Position numbers and translations under genes: made by a program. 64,000 bases of DNA from assembly GCF_900107845.1 (NCBI RefSeq), contig NZ_FNRM01000004.1:301273-365272 (forward strand), written 5' to 3'. Source of the DNA: Alkalimonas amylolytica (GTDB lineage: Bacteria; Pseudomonadota; Gammaproteobacteria; Enterobacterales; Alteromonadaceae). Positions 30,209 through 40,372 of the stretch are shown piece after piece; position 1 is the first letter of the stretch; each line of letters begins with the position of its first letter. The notes beneath the pieces were generated by a model. The model made no database searches. It was not told where the DNA came from and was given only the letters and a program-made list of their open reading frames with translations.

Positions 30209-31150
30209 TTACAAGTTTTTGTTGGTGCTCAGCAGTCGCCGGGGCTTTAGCTCGCCCTGCTCGCGTTTGCCAATGCCCAAAAATTGTTGCTCAGCGCTGT
30301 ACAAGCGTACGGCTTCTGCATCGGCCTGGCTGCAGGCAAAGCTTTGACCATGGGCAATACGGCGCTGCTGATCAGCAGTAAGCTCTAAAGCTTCCAAACC
30401 ATGCAAGGCTGCGTCCAGTGGCAGCAGCAGCTGATCCAACGCCGAGAAATCCCGACTTTGATGGCACGGCTCTGCCAGGGCTTCCAGCTTAGGTAGTGGC
30501 TGCATGGCTTCGGCCTGAAAAGGCCCCACCTGGGTACGGTGCAAAGCACTGACATAAGCGCCGCAGCCTAAGGCTTCGCCCAAATCATCAATCAGGGTGC
30601 GGATGTAGGTGCCTTTGCTGCAATGCACGATAAAATCAGCATCGGTCTGCTCGCTGCTTTGGCGCAGTGCCAGCAACTCAAAACGGAAGATGCTGATGGG
30701 CCGGGCTTCGCGCGGTACGGTAATGCCCTGACGGGCGTACTTGTACAGCGGCTGGCCCTGATACTTCAGCGCCGAGAACATCGTCGGCACCTGCAGGATA
30801 TCGCCACGAAACGCTTGCATCGCCTGCTCCAGCTGCTGCAGGTTAAAGGCAACCGGTCGGGTGCTGACTACCTCGCCAGCGGCATCGCTGGTATCGGTCC
30901 GGATGCCAAAACGGGCACTGACCTGATAGGTTTTATCGGTATCCAGCAAGAACTGACTGAACTTGGTCGCTTCGCCAAAGCAGATTGGCAACAAGCCACT
31001 GGCCAGCGGATCCAGCGCACCGGTATGACCGGCTTTTTGCGCCTGATACAGCCAGCGGACCTTTTGCAAAATACCATTGCTGGTAAATTCCAGCGGCTTG
31101 TCTAAAAGCAGAATGCCGTTCACGGCACGGCGTTTGTGTTGCTGTGTCAT
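30209..31150 (-). CDS. truB: tRNA pseudouridine-55 synthase
   Basis: 313 residues. TruB makes pseudouridine 55 in the T-loop of tRNAs. The catalytic aspartate is Asp47 in GHTGALDPLASG, with KPLEFTSN upstream and YQVSARFGIRTDTSDAAG downstream. A PUA-like C-terminal domain follows. The ATG directly follows the rbfA stop. Confidence 0.97.
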   Translation of the reverse strand: MTQQHKRRAVNGILLLDKPLEFTSNGILQKVRWLYQAQKAGHTGALDPLASGLLPICFGEATKFSQFLLDTDKTYQVSARFGIRTDTSDAAGEVVSTRPVAFNLQQLEQAMQAFRGDILQVPTMFSALKYQGQPLYKYARQGITVPREARPISIFRFELLALRQSSEQTDADFIVHCSKGTYIRTLIDDLGEALGCGAYVSALHRTQVGPFQAEAMQPLPKLEALAEPCHQSRDFSALDQLLLPLDAALHGLEALELTADQQRRIAHGQSFACSQADAEAVRLYSAEQQFLGIGKREQGELKPRRLLSTNKNL

Positions 31151-31594
31151 TTAATCCTGCTTGTCGGACTCAGTACCGTTATCAGTGTCGTTATCTGACG
31201 CATCATCCGCGGAGCCGGCCGGGCGTTTGGCTTCATCGGCGCGACGGGCGGATTCTACCAAGGCAGTTAGACGAATGCCTTCGTCCAGCGTACTGTCGTA
31301 GTAAAACTGCACCTGCGGCACAATCCGGGTTTGGATCCGCTTGCCAATCAGGCCGCGGATAAAGCCTTTGGCATCGTTTAGGATCTTCAGGTTGTCTTTT
31401 ACTTTGTCCTGCTCCAGGCCAAGAAAAGTGACGTAAATTTTGGCGTAGGATAAATCTCGCGATACATCCACCTGCGATACCGTAATCATATGGTGCAAGC
31501 GTGGATCTTTAATTTCGCGCTGCAGGATCACCGCCAGCTCTTTTTGCAGCTGTTGCGACAGCCGGTCGACACGGGAAAACTCTTTATGTGCCAT
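31151..31594 (-). CDS. rbfA: 30S ribosome-binding factor A
   Basis: 147 residues with a KH-like fold. RbfA helps late maturation of the 30S subunit. The opening MAHKEFSRVDRLSQQLQKEL and the block DPRLHHMITVSQVDVSRDLS are typical. The C terminus is an acidic, Asp/Ser-rich tail longer than in E. coli. I chose the start at 31594 because the upstream extension (MLMVFVFLKEKK) overlaps the leader hairpin and has no ribosome-binding site. Confidence 0.96.
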   Translation of the reverse strand: MAHKEFSRVDRLSQQLQKELAVILQREIKDPRLHHMITVSQVDVSRDLSYAKIYVTFLGLEQDKVKDNLKILNDAKGFIRGLIGKRIQTRIVPQVQFYYDSTLDEGIRLTALVESARRADEAKRPAGSADDASDNDTDNGTESDKQD

Positions 31595-31617
31595 CTTTTT
31601 TTCCTTTAGAAAAACAA

Positions 31618-31649
31618 ACACCATCAGCAACCTTAGTCCCTGATGGTGT
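31618..31649 (-). terminator. Terminator-like hairpin between infB and rbfA
   Basis: A perfect 10-bp stem (ACACCATCAG, CTGATGGTGT) with a 12-nt loop. On the minus strand it is followed by TTGTTTTT. It lies 17 bases after the infB stop and would reduce, rather than block, transcription into rbfA-truB. Confidence 0.65.
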
Positions 31650-31665
31650 CTGATAAGCGGTCGGA

Positions 31666-34347
31666 TTACAGCGTACGTTCGACCTGAACCACCTCAAAGA
31701 CTTCGATTTGATCGCCTTCGCGGACATCGTTGTAGTTCTTCACACCGATACCACACTCGAAGCCATTACGGACTTCGTTGACGTCGTCTTTAAAGCGACG
31801 CAGTGACTCCAGCTCGCCTTCGTAGATCACCACGTTGTCACGCAGTACCCGGATAGGGGCATTGCGCTTGATCACGCCTTCACTAACGATACAGCCGGCA
31901 ATAGCGCCGAACTTCGGTGAGCGGAATACATCACGTACCTGCGCCAAACCAATGATTTGCTGTTTGAATTCAGGGGCCAGCATACCGGTCATCGCCTGTT
32001 TCACTTCATCCAGCAGCTCGTAGATGATGCCGTAGTAACGCAGATCCAGGCCTTCGTCTTCGACAATACGGCGGGCTGACGCATCCGCACGGACGTTAAA
32101 GCCGATAATGATGGCTTGTGAAGCGGCTGCCAGGCTAACGTCGGTCTCGGTAATACCACCGACGCCACTGCCGATGATTTTGATCTTCACTTCATCCGTC
32201 GACAGCTTGCTGAGCGATTCAGTGATGGCCTCCACCGAGCCCTGTACATCAGCTTTCAGCACGATGTTCAGTTCGGACACATCGCCTTCTGCCATGTTGG
32301 CAAACATATTTTCCAGCTTGGCTTTTTGCTGACGCGCCAGTTTCACTTCGCGGAACTTGCCCTGACGGTACAAGGCAACTTCACGGGCTTTACGCTCGTC
32401 TTTCACAACGGTGACTTCATCACCTGCCTGCGGTACACCGGACAGGCCGAGGATTTCGACCGGAATGGACGGGCCAGCTTCGCTGACATTACGGCCATTC
32501 TCATCCCGCATAGCGCGGACTTTACCGTACTCGAAACCACAAAGCACCACATCGCCCTGGTTCAGCGTACCTTCCTGCACCAGGATGGACGCGACCGGAC
32601 CGCGGCCTTTATCCAGACGGGACTCAATTACCACACCACGTGCCAGACCAGCGCGAACAGCGGTCAGCTCCTGAATTTCGGCCAAATCAAGCACCGCATC
32701 CAACAGTTGATCAATACCGGTACCTGCTTTGGCAGAGACTGGTACGAACTGGGTATCACCGCCCCACTCTTCCGAAATAACATCGTACTGCGACAGTTCA
32801 TTGCGCACCCGATCCGGATCGGCTTCTGGCTTATCCATTTTGTTGATGGCAACAATCAAAGGCACACCGGCAGCCTTAGCATGCTGGATCGCTTCTTTGG
32901 TTTGCGGCATGACGCCATCATCGGCGGCAACCACCAGAATAACGATATCAGTTGCTTTGGCACCACGTGCCCGCATCGAGGTGAAAGCAGCGTGACCTGG
33001 GGTATCCAGGAAGGTCACCATACCGCGGTCGGTATCCACATGGTAAGCACCAATATGCTGGGTAATGCCACCGGCTTCGCCATCGGCGACTTTGGCTTTA
33101 CGGATGTAATCCAGTAATGAGGTTTTACCATGGTCAACGTGGCCCATTACGGTTACCACCGGGGCACGAGGCTCCAGCTCACCGGTCTCGCCACGCTCAG
33201 ACATCACCGCCTGTTCCAGCTCATTTTCTTTGGTCAGCACGAACTTGTGGCCCATTTCTTCACAGACAATGGCCGCCGTCTCCTGATCAATCACCTGATT
33301 GATGGTCGCCATAGCGCCCATTTTCATCATGGTTTTAATCACTTCCGTTGCTTTCACTGCCATTTTGGAGGCAAGTTCGGCTACCGTAATGGTTTCACCA
33401 ATCCGCACTTCACGCTCGACTGGCTGGGCTGGCTTGTTAAAGCCATGCTGCATGCTGGACGGGGTTTTCTTTTTCTTACTGTGCTTGTTGGCACGGTTAA
33501 AAGCTTCACGATCGTTGCGATCATCTTTCTTCTTGCCTTTGGCCGGTGCCACTTTTTTGGCAGCCACCCCACGACGGCCGGCGCGCTCTTCACGGGCATC
33601 GACTTCGTCTTCGGCTTGTTTGGCAAATTCATTGCTGGTCAGGTGGTAATCGCCATCTTCAGTACCCTTGGCTTTTTCTTCCTGCTCCCAACGCTCACGA
33701 TTCTCTTCGGCCAAACGCTTGGCCTCTTCCGCTTGCTTGCGCGCTTCTTCTTCCAGCTTCCGCAGTGCCTCAGCTTCTTGCTGCTGCTTTAAACGCTCAG
33801 CTTCTTTACGAGCTTCTTCACGGGCAGCACGACGGGCTGCTTCTTCCGGATCGTCTTTTTTCTGCTCATCTTTGCGCTTAGCCTCAGCGGCTTTACGCTC
33901 AGCCTCTTCTTTGGCGCGACGATCGGCTTCCGCTTTCGCTTTGCGCTGTGCTTCCTGACGCTCACGCTCAGCACGCTCGGCTTCTGCTTTGGCTTTTTCT
34001 TCAGCCAGCCGCGCTTCTTCCTGTGCTTTTATGGTGGCTTCATCCAGCATCGGCTTTTTGATGTAAGTTTTTTGCTTACGCACTTCTACCGTCACTTCAC
34101 GGCTACGGCCGGCTCCAGCCTGAATGCTCAGCGTACTTTTTTCTTTCCGCTTTAACGTCAGCTTGGAAGGCGTCGCCGCCTCGGCACCATGCTGGCGGCT
34201 TAGATGCTGCAGCAAGGTACGTTTTTCGTCTTCAGTGACCATGGCACCAGCAGTCTTGCTGATCCCGGCGTCTGCAAATTGTTGTACTAAGCGATCAACA
34301 GTTGTGTTTACATCTGTGGCGAGCTTTTCTATGGTGACATCTGCCAT
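31666..34347 (-). CDS. infB: Translation initiation factor IF-2
   Basis: 893 residues, the size of E. coli IF2 (890). IF2 is the GTPase that brings fMet-tRNA to the 30S subunit. An N-terminal IF2-associated domain and a long Ala/Glu/Lys/Arg coiled-coil linker (about 95-240) precede the G domain with [21 protein letters not shown] and [10 protein letters not shown]. The C-terminal domains that bind fMet-tRNA follow. The ATG at 34347 has GGAGG 11 bases upstream. The matching initiator tRNA gene lies in the same cluster at 36720-36796. Confidence 0.98.
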   Translation of the reverse strand: MADVTIEKLATDVNTTVDRLVQQFADAGISKTAGAMVTEDEKRTLLQHLSRQHGAEAATPSKLTLKRKEKSTLSIQAGAGRSREVTVEVRKQKTYIKKPMLDEATIKAQEEARLAEEKAKAEAERAERERQEAQRKAKAEADRRAKEEAERKAAEAKRKDEQKKDDPEEAARRAAREEARKEAERLKQQQEAEALRKLEEEARKQAEEAKRLAEENRERWEQEEKAKGTEDGDYHLTSNEFAKQAEDEVDAREERAGRRGVAAKKVAPAKGKKKDDRNDREAFNRANKHSKKKKTPSSMQHGFNKPAQPVEREVRIGETITVAELASKMAVKATEVIKTMMKMGAMATINQVIDQETAAIVCEEMGHKFVLTKENELEQAVMSERGETGELEPRAPVVTVMGHVDHGKTSLLDYIRKAKVADGEAGGITQHIGAYHVDTDRGMVTFLDTPGHAAFTSMRARGAKATDIVILVVAADDGVMPQTKEAIQHAKAAGVPLIVAINKMDKPEADPDRVRNELSQYDVISEEWGGDTQFVPVSAKAGTGIDQLLDAVLDLAEIQELTAVRAGLARGVVIESRLDKGRGPVASILVQEGTLNQGDVVLCGFEYGKVRAMRDENGRNVSEAGPSIPVEILGLSGVPQAGDEVTVVKDERKAREVALYRQGKFREVKLARQQKAKLENMFANMAEGDVSELNIVLKADVQGSVEAITESLSKLSTDEVKIKIIGSGVGGITETDVSLAAASQAIIIGFNVRADASARRIVEDEGLDLRYYGIIYELLDEVKQAMTGMLAPEFKQQIIGLAQVRDVFRSPKFGAIAGCIVSEGVIKRNAPIRVLRDNVVIYEGELESLRRFKDDVNEVRNGFECGIGVKNYNDVREGDQIEVFEVVQVERTL

Positions 34348-34372
34348 ATACGTTGTTACCTCCGTTGATCCA

Positions 34373-35869
34373 TTAATTTTCTTCGCTGAACCAGACAATA
34401 TTTCTGGCAGCCATAATCAGGGCAGCAGCCTGATCTTCCTTCATTTCGGCTAAATCCAGCAGGTCATCAACGCCCTGCTCGGCCAAATCATCCAATGTAA
34501 CCACACCTTTGCTCGCGAGCACATAAGCGGTATGGGTATCCAAACCTTGCAGTGCCAGCAATTCTTCAGATGGCTTAGCACCTTCCAACGACTCTTCAGA
34601 CGCCAGCGCCTGAGTGGTCAGGTAAGCTTTGGCACGGTTACGTAATTCTTCAACAATCTCTTCATCAAACCCATCGATGGACAAGAGTTCAGAGACCGGT
34701 ACATAGGCGATCTCTTCCAGCGTAGAGAAACCTTCATCTACCAATACGGAAGCAAAGTCTTCATCAATTTCCAGCGTGCTGGTAAAGAGATCAATCACCT
34801 TACTGGCCTCTTCCTGATGCTTCTTCTGCATGTCTTCGACTGTCATCACGTTCAGTTCCCAACCTGTCAGTTGGCTGGCAAGACGGATATTCTGGCCATT
34901 TCGGCCGATGGCCATCGCCAGGTTGCCTTCTTCGACCGCGATATCCATCGAATGCGCTTCTTCATCAACGACGATGGAGGCGACTTCAGCTGGTGCCATG
35001 GCATTAATGACAAACTGGGCATCGTTGTCATCGTACAACACGATATCCACCCGCTCGCCGCCGAGCTCTCCCGATACAGCCTGCACACGTGAGCCACGCA
35101 TACCAACACAGGCACCGACTGGGTCGATACGACGGTCATTGGTCTTCACCGCGATTTTTGCACGTGAACCTGGATCCCGGGCAGCGCCTCGCAGTTCAAT
35201 CATTTCTTCACCGATTTCCGGTACTTCAATGCGGAATAATTCAATCAGCATTTCCGGGCGGGTACGGCTTAAGAACAGCTGAGCACCGCGCGCTTCCGGC
35301 TTTACTTCAAACAACAAGGCCCGCAGGCGATCGCCTGTCCGATAAGTTTCACGTGGCAACATATGCTCACGCGTCAGAATGGCCTCAGCATTGTTGCCAA
35401 GATCGACGATGATGTTATCGCGGTTGGCCTTTTTCACCACACCAGTGACCAGTTCACCGACCTGATCTAAATAAGCTTCCACCACCTGGGAGCGCTCGGC
35501 TTCCCGTACTTTTTGTACGATCACCTGCTTCGCCATCTGAGTAGTAATGCGATCGAACACGATGGACTCAATTTGCTCTTCCACGTAATCGCCAACATTC
35601 AGCTCCGGCTGCTCATACTGAGCTGCCGATAAAGTAATTTCCCGATAAGGATGCTCGATCGGCTGATCATCCGGTACCACTTCCCAACGACGGAAGGTAT
35701 CAAAAGAACCGGTTTTACGATCAATACTGACGCGGACTTCAATATCGCCTTCGTTCTTCTTTTTAGTGGCGGCGGCCAGTGCGTATTCCAGTGCTTCGAA
35801 GATTTTCTCTCTTGGCACGGACTTTTCGTTTGAAACCGCATCAACAACCAATAAAATTTCTTTTGCCAT
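34373..35869 (-). CDS. nusA: Transcription elongation/termination factor NusA
   Basis: 498 residues. An N-terminal RNA-polymerase-binding domain ([16 protein letters not shown]), an S1 domain ([20 protein letters not shown]), KH domains ([34 protein letters not shown]), and two C-terminal acidic repeats with helix-hairpin-helix character, as in gammaproteobacteria. It lies between rimP and infB in the standard operon. Confidence 0.98.
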   Translation of the reverse strand: MAKEILLVVDAVSNEKSVPREKIFEALEYALAAATKKKNEGDIEVRVSIDRKTGSFDTFRRWEVVPDDQPIEHPYREITLSAAQYEQPELNVGDYVEEQIESIVFDRITTQMAKQVIVQKVREAERSQVVEAYLDQVGELVTGVVKKANRDNIIVDLGNNAEAILTREHMLPRETYRTGDRLRALLFEVKPEARGAQLFLSRTRPEMLIELFRIEVPEIGEEMIELRGAARDPGSRAKIAVKTNDRRIDPVGACVGMRGSRVQAVSGELGGERVDIVLYDDNDAQFVINAMAPAEVASIVVDEEAHSMDIAVEEGNLAMAIGRNGQNIRLASQLTGWELNVMTVEDMQKKHQEEASKVIDLFTSTLEIDEDFASVLVDEGFSTLEEIAYVPVSELLSIDGFDEEIVEELRNRAKAYLTTQALASEESLEGAKPSEELLALQGLDTHTAYVLASKGVVTLDDLAEQGVDDLLDLAEMKEDQAAALIMAARNIVWFSEEN

Positions 35870-35901
35870 TTTCTTGCTGCCTCTGTTGGACCTGTCTGCA
35901 A

Positions 35902-36357
35902 TCAGAACACAGGTACAATATTTGCCTTTTCAACGTTATCCATCAGCAAACGAAACTGCTTGCCATCGATTTCTATCACCAACATATCCTGTTCAATTGC
36001 CTGCAAGATGCCTTTAAATTTACGACGCCCATCCTGAGGAATGGCCAGCTTGACATCGATTTTCTCACCTACGGCTCTGGCAAAATGCTCAGGCGTGAAT
36101 AAGGGCCTGTCCAAACCAGGCGACGACACTTCCAGCATGTACTCATGTGAAATCGGATCTTCCACATCCAAAATGGCACCGACTTCGCGACTGATGTTGG
36201 CGCAGTGTTCAACGGTTACCCCATCCGGATGATCAATGTACAGGCGCACAGTGGAATGCTTGCCTGCACGCAACACTTCAATACCAAGCAATTCGAAACC
36301 AGCTGCCGACACCGTAGGTGCTAACAACTCGATTAACTGCTGTTCCTGCTTCGCCAA
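35902..36357 (-). CDS. rimP: Ribosome maturation factor RimP
   Basis: 151 residues (150 in E. coli). RimP is needed for 30S maturation. Conserved segments are [28 protein letters not shown] and [18 protein letters not shown] place the start at a TTG at 36357 because GGAGG sits five bases before it and the product then matches the family length. An in-frame GTG at 36375 gives 157 residues but lies upstream of that Shine-Dalgarno sequence. The gene heads the nusA-infB operon behind two tandem terminators and the tRNA genes. Confidence 0.94.
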   Translation of the reverse strand: MAKQEQQLIELLAPTVSAAGFELLGIEVLRAGKHSTVRLYIDHPDGVTVEHCANISREVGAILDVEDPISHEYMLEVSSPGLDRPLFTPEHFARAVGEKIDVKLAIPQDGRRKFKGILQAIEQDMLVIEIDGKQFRLLMDNVEKANIVPVF

Positions 36358-36411
36358 GAAAACCTCCAGAGCCACCGGCCGAAATCAATTTCGCGCCAGC
36401 TACAGGTGTTA

Positions 36412-36435
36412 AATAAAAAATGGGCGAAACGCCCA
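36412..36435 (-). terminator. Second of two tandem terminators upstream of rimP
   Basis: The stem TGGGCG/CGCCCA has an AAA loop (36421-36435). On the minus strand it is followed by six T and an AT-rich run. With the hairpin at 36466-36485 it would stop transcripts from the tRNA genes before rimP, implying that rimP depends on read-through or anti-termination. Confidence 0.75.
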
Positions 36436-36460
36436 TTCCACAAACTCAGTTTGCAGATAT

Positions 36461-36485
36461 AAAAACGCCCCGAACAAGCGGGGCG
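36461..36485 (-). terminator. First of two tandem terminators downstream of the tRNA genes
   Basis: The stem CGCCCCG/CGGGGCG encloses AACAAG. On the minus strand it is followed by five T (complement of 36461-36465). It ends the secG-leuU-metY transcript. Confidence 0.8.
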
Positions 36486-36623
36486 AATTTACTATCCGTA
36501 AGCACTGATTTATCGCCAAAATCAATGCTGAATTAATCGTGGCGAGCATCACTACTGACGATCGCTCCACAGTTCGGTGACTGTGAATTGGTTAAGTTTA
36601 AATTATCAAAAATAGCAAACTTA
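36486..36623. other. Non-coding stretch between the terminators and the decayed tRNA
   Basis: No gene is supported here. Two inverted repeats are visible: CACAGT/ACTGTG around six bases (36568-36585), and a perfect GTTAAGTTT/AAACTTAAC pair (36591-36599, 36617-36625) that runs into the direct repeat at 36624. A promoter could lie here but I could not place one. Confidence 0.4.
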
Positions 36624-36630
36624 ACAATAT

Positions 36631-36710
36631 TGGTTGCGGGAGCCGGATTTAGACCTTCGCCCCGCGGTTATAAAGAGGAGCCCGAGGGCGATTCAGTATA
36701 ACCATGAATA
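36631..36710 (-). pseudogene. Decayed second copy of tRNA-fMet
   Basis: Read on the minus strand, the last 20 bases are identical to the 3' end of the intact metY (acceptor stem, T-arm part and CCA). The identity extends to a 27-bp direct repeat (36624-36650 equals 36713-36739). Further in, pieces of the anticodon and D arms remain (GACCTTCG, GGTTAT, GAGCCCGA on the + strand) but with insertions and losses, and no cloverleaf can form. This is a duplicated initiator tRNA in decay. Confidence 0.65.
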
Positions 36711-36719
36711 TCACAATAT

Positions 36720-36796
<77 letters not shown>

Positions 36797-36880
36797 TCCG
36801 TAATTGGCAACTATTATATAGCTGTGAGGTTAGTACCGCAAGGGCTAAGGCACTTTATGCCGGCTCTTACTGTTGCAATT

Positions 36881-36965
36881 TGGTGCCGAGAGCGGGACTT
36901 GAACCCGCACGTCCGAAGACACTACCCCCTCAAGATAGCGTGTCTACCAATTTCACCACCTCGGC
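36881..36965 (-). tRNA. leuU: tRNA-Leu (anticodon GAG)
   Basis: 85 nt with encoded CCA and a long variable arm, as expected of a class II tRNA. The anticodon loop CTTGAGG gives GAG, reading CUC/CUU codons. The gene follows secG on the minus strand as in E. coli, where leuU is adjacent to secG. Confidence 0.96.
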
Positions 36966-36978
36966 AGATGTGTCCGGA

Positions 36979-37305
36979 TTAATTACCGAACGGGATCTCG
37001 TTCTCAGTAGGCGATGTCGGTACGGACTCTGTCATAGGAACCGACAAATCCTGCCATGCATCCACCTGGCTGCTTTGACCCGCTGTGTAACGGCCAAGCA
37101 CAATACTCAGAACAAAGAAAACGACAGCAAGAACTGTGGTGGTTTTGGTAAGAAAGTTACCTTTGCCAGCAGAGCCAAAAACTGTAGAGGAAGCACCGGC
37201 ACCGAAAGCGGCACCCATGTCAGCGCCTTTACCGTGCTGGATCAGGATCAACCCGATCAACGATAAAGCTACCAACAAATACATTACCATAAAGACTTCA
37301 AACAT
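36979..37305 (-). CDS. secG: Protein-export translocon subunit SecG
   Basis: 108 residues with two membrane helices (about 3-22 and 50-72) separated by the conserved loop LIQHGKGADMGAAFGAGAS. SecG assists SecYE during export. The C-terminal tail is short and variable. It is preceded by tpiA and followed 13 bases later by leuU. The tpiA-secG adjacency is common outside the enterics. Confidence 0.96.
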   Translation of the reverse strand: MFEVFMVMYLLVALSLIGLILIQHGKGADMGAAFGAGASSTVFGSAGKGNFLTKTTTVLAVVFFVLSIVLGRYTAGQSSQVDAWQDLSVPMTESVPTSPTENEIPFGN

Positions 37306-37311
37306 AATTCG

Positions 37312-38055
37312 TTAACCCTTTGCACTTTGGCAAATGTGTAAAAATTCTTCAGCATTCAGGCTGGCACCACCGACCAAGCCACCATCGATATCCGGCTGGC
37401 CAAACAACTCTGTCGCATTCTTGCTGTTGACGCTACCACCATACAAAATTCTGACTGTCGCAGCAGCTTTGCTATCGTACTGAGCCAGCTGTTGACGAAC
37501 TTCTGCATGGGCTTGCTGCGCCTGCTCCGGCGTTGCCGCTTCACCCGTGCCTATAGCCCACACTGGCTCGTAAGCAATCACCGATTTGGCGATGAATTCG
37601 GGATGCGAAGCATACACCGCAGCCAATTGTTTCGCAAGCACCTGCCCGGTTTTTTCTTGCTGGCGCTGCTGTAAATTTTCACCAATGCAATACACCGGTG
37701 TAAGGCCATGTGCGATGGCTTGCTGCATTTTTTCTGCCAGTACCAGATCGCTTTCAGCAAACAGGGTGCGACGCTCAGAATGCCCAACCAAGACGAAACG
37801 AACCCCAGCTTCTGTCAGTAGGCTCGCACTAAGCTCACCTGTATAGGCACCCGACGTATATTGACTTAGATTCTGCGCCCCTAACAAACATTGCTCAGTG
37901 CTTGCCAGAGTATGCAACAGGGTCGCTGGCGGACATACCAAGACATCCACGTTGACTAAATTGACGGTAGCAAGGGCCGCTGTCAGTTCCCGAGCCAAAG
38001 CATCACTGCCATTCATTTTCCAGTTGGCTGCCACCAGTGGCTTGCGCATTGTCAT
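37312..38055 (-). CDS. tpiA: Triosephosphate isomerase
   Basis: 247 residues. It interconverts dihydroxyacetone phosphate and glyceraldehyde 3-phosphate. The catalytic residues are visible: Lys in AANWKMNG, His in VGHSERRTLF, and Glu in AYEPVWAIGTG, plus the phosphate loop YGGSVNSKNA and GGLVGGASL. The start at 38055 has AGGAA six bases upstream; a second ATG follows two codons later. It lies between glmM and secG. Confidence 0.97.
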   Translation of the reverse strand: MTMRKPLVAANWKMNGSDALARELTAALATVNLVNVDVLVCPPATLLHTLASTEQCLLGAQNLSQYTSGAYTGELSASLLTEAGVRFVLVGHSERRTLFAESDLVLAEKMQQAIAHGLTPVYCIGENLQQRQQEKTGQVLAKQLAAVYASHPEFIAKSVIAYEPVWAIGTGEAATPEQAQQAHAEVRQQLAQYDSKAAATVRILYGGSVNSKNATELFGQPDIDGGLVGGASLNAEEFLHICQSAKG

Positions 38056-38133
38056 GCCTGTTCCTTGTTATTGCTGCGGCCAGATAGTACCCAATGCCAG
38101 CCGCTATCTCAAGTTAGTTGCAGTTTATCACCG

Positions 38134-39468
38134 TTAACTGGCGATTTTAACCGCATTGGCAATGACCTGAGCAAAAGCTTCGACTTCCGTGCGCACTTCA
38201 CCTTCCACCATCACGCGGATCAGCGGCTCAGTGCCTGACTTGCGGATCAATACCCGGCCTTTGTTGCCAAGCTTGGCTTCGACATCGGCAATGGCCTGCT
38301 TGACGTTTTGCTTTTCCAGCGGTGCCGTGCCTTTTTCAAACTTCACATTGACCAGCACCTGCGGCAGTTTTGTCATGCCCTGGCTGATTTCAGCCAGGCT
38401 TTGCTGTTCCTGAATCATCGCGGTCATCACCTGCAAGGAGGCAATAATGCCATCGCCGGTACAGGTGTGATCCAGGTTCAGTACATGACCAGAATTTTCA
38501 CCACCAATGCGCCAATCGTGCTCGCGCAGCAACTCCATCACGTAGCGGTCACCTACCTTGCTGCGCAAGAAAGGGATCTTCAGCTCAGCCAGTGCTAACT
38601 CAAGACCCATATTGCTCATCTGCGTGCCGACCACACCACCATGCAGACGCTTTTGCTTTTGCGCTGCGCGGGCAATGATGTAAACAATTTCATCGCCATC
38701 AATTACACGCCCAGAGTGATCGATCATCATCACCCGATCACCATCGCCATCGTAAGCAATACCCAGGTCGGCTTTCATCTCAACCACCTTCTCCTGCAAA
38801 GGCAAGGTATGCGTGGCACCGCAATCGGCATTGATATTAAGACCATCCGGGCTGGCACCGATTACCGTAACCTCGGCACCTAACTCCCGAAACACATTCG
38901 GGGCTATGTGGTAGGTGGCGCCATGGGCGCAATCCAATACCAAACGGAAGCCTTTTAATGACATATGGTTTGGTATGTGACTTTTACAAAACTCAATGTA
39001 GCGTCCGGCTGCATCGTCTACCCGCACCGCTTTACCCAACTGCTCGGATGGCACACAGAGCATGGGTTGCTCCAGCTCGTTTTCAATAGCCAACTCGACC
39101 TCATCCGGTAACTTGGTCCCATCGGCCGAGAAAAACTTAATGCCATTGTCGTAATAAGGGTTGTGCGAAGCACTTATCACGATACCGGCCTCGGCACGAA
39201 ACGTACGGGTTAAATAGGCTACGGCAGGTGTGGGCATTGGTCCTAGCAAGCGCACATCAATACCTGCAGCAACCAGACCAGCTTCGAGTGCAGTTTCCAG
39301 TAAGTAACCGGAAATACGGGTATCTTTTCCAATCAATACCTTACGAGTACCGCTTTTTGACAGCACCCTACCAGCGGCCCAGCCTAATTTCATGGCAAAT
39401 TCAGGGGTAATTGGAAAATCACCTACCTTGCCGCGCACTCCATCGGTACCAAAATACTTTCTGCTCAT
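38134..39468 (-). CDS. glmM: Phosphoglucosamine mutase
   Basis: 444 residues. It converts glucosamine-6-phosphate to glucosamine-1-phosphate for UDP-GlcNAc, feeding peptidoglycan and LPS synthesis. The phosphorylated active-site serine is Ser101 in [14 protein letters not shown]. The metal-binding loop is DGDGDR and the phosphate-binding region is [12 protein letters not shown]. The ATG overlaps the folP stop by four bases. Confidence 0.98.
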   Translation of the reverse strand: MSRKYFGTDGVRGKVGDFPITPEFAMKLGWAAGRVLSKSGTRKVLIGKDTRISGYLLETALEAGLVAAGIDVRLLGPMPTPAVAYLTRTFRAEAGIVISASHNPYYDNGIKFFSADGTKLPDEVELAIENELEQPMLCVPSEQLGKAVRVDDAAGRYIEFCKSHIPNHMSLKGFRLVLDCAHGATYHIAPNVFRELGAEVTVIGASPDGLNINADCGATHTLPLQEKVVEMKADLGIAYDGDGDRVMMIDHSGRVIDGDEIVYIIARAAQKQKRLHGGVVGTQMSNMGLELALAELKIPFLRSKVGDRYVMELLREHDWRIGGENSGHVLNLDHTCTGDGIIASLQVMTAMIQEQQSLAEISQGMTKLPQVLVNVKFEKGTAPLEKQNVKQAIADVEAKLGNKGRVLIRKSGTEPLIRVMVEGEVRTEVEAFAQVIANAVKIAS

Positions 39469-40304
39469 TCCTCTACTCCATGAAGGGTGGCATCCAGCAC
39501 AGCCAACACATCTGCCGTCGCTTTTACGTCATGCACCCGGATTATATGGGCTCCTTTAATGGCGGCTATTGTGGCACAGGCCAGACTGCCTGCCAATCGC
39601 TCTGTCACCGGTAATCCCAACAAGTTGCCTACCATGGATTTGCGGGACATGCCCACCAATAAAGGCAGCTGAAATGCCTGCCATTGTTCCAGCTGTTGCA
39701 GCAATTGATAGTTCTGTGCCAACGTTTTGCCAAAACCAAAGCCAGGGTCTAACAACAACTGCTCACGCGCTATGCCAGCGCCAAGACAGGCGGCTACACG
39801 CTGCTGCATGAAATCCAACACTTCGGCAGTGACATCACGGTACTCCGGCTGTTGTTGCATGGTTTTGGGCTCACCCAGCATATGCATCAAACAAACCGGT
39901 ACTCCAGCAGCTGCGGCTGCGGCCAAAGCCCCATCAGCGCGTAACGCATAGACATCATTAATCATATCGGCACCCGCCTGAACCGCCGCTGACATCACGG
40001 CCGCTTTGCTGGTATCGATGGAGACCACACAATCCAACCGGTTGCGGATGGCTTCAATCACCGGCAGCACCCGATCGAGCTCCTGTTGCAGTGGCACGGG
40101 CTCCGAACCGGGCCGGGTGGACTCACCGCCAATATCCAGAATAGCGGCTCCTTGTTGCAGCATTTGCTCGGCCTGATAAAGTGCACTATCCAGCCGTTCA
40201 AATTGGCCGCCATCGGAAAAAGAGTCTGGGGTTACATTTAAAATGCCCATCACTTTCGGACGGGCTAAATCCAGCGTGCGCTGACGCGGTAAGGTTAGTT
40301 GCAT
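39465..40304 (-). CDS. folP: Dihydropteroate synthase
   Basis: 279 residues. It condenses p-aminobenzoate with the pterin diphosphate in folate synthesis and is the sulfonamide target. Motifs are [40 protein letters not shown] and [13 protein letters not shown]. It is transcribed after ftsH but beyond a strong terminator, and is coupled to glmM downstream. Confidence 0.97.
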   Translation of the reverse strand: MQLTLPRQRTLDLARPKVMGILNVTPDSFSDGGQFERLDSALYQAEQMLQQGAAILDIGGESTRPGSEPVPLQQELDRVLPVIEAIRNRLDCVVSIDTSKAAVMSAAVQAGADMINDVYALRADGALAAAAAAGVPVCLMHMLGEPKTMQQQPEYRDVTAEVLDFMQQRVAACLGAGIAREQLLLDPGFGFGKTLAQNYQLLQQLEQWQAFQLPLLVGMSRKSMVGNLLGLPVTERLAGSLACATIAAIKGAHIIRVHDVKATADVLAVLDATLHGVEE

Positions 40305-40331
40305 GGCAAAGTCTCAGGTTAGTCGGCCCAG

Positions 40332-40357
40332 AAAAAAACCCGGCAAGCCGGGTTTTT
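40332..40357 (-). terminator. Symmetrical terminator between ftsH and folP
   Basis: A stem AAAAAACCCGGC/GCCGGGTTTTTT with an AA loop sits 16 bases beyond the ftsH stop. The A-run gives six to seven T on the minus strand. It separates rlmE-ftsH from folP-glmM transcription. Confidence 0.88.
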
Positions 40358-40372
40358 TCAATCATCGAACAA

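Noticed and set aside
32326..33792. Long antisense frames opposite infB
   Set aside because: They mirror the Glu/Ala/Lys-rich IF2 linker and G domain and have no support of their own.
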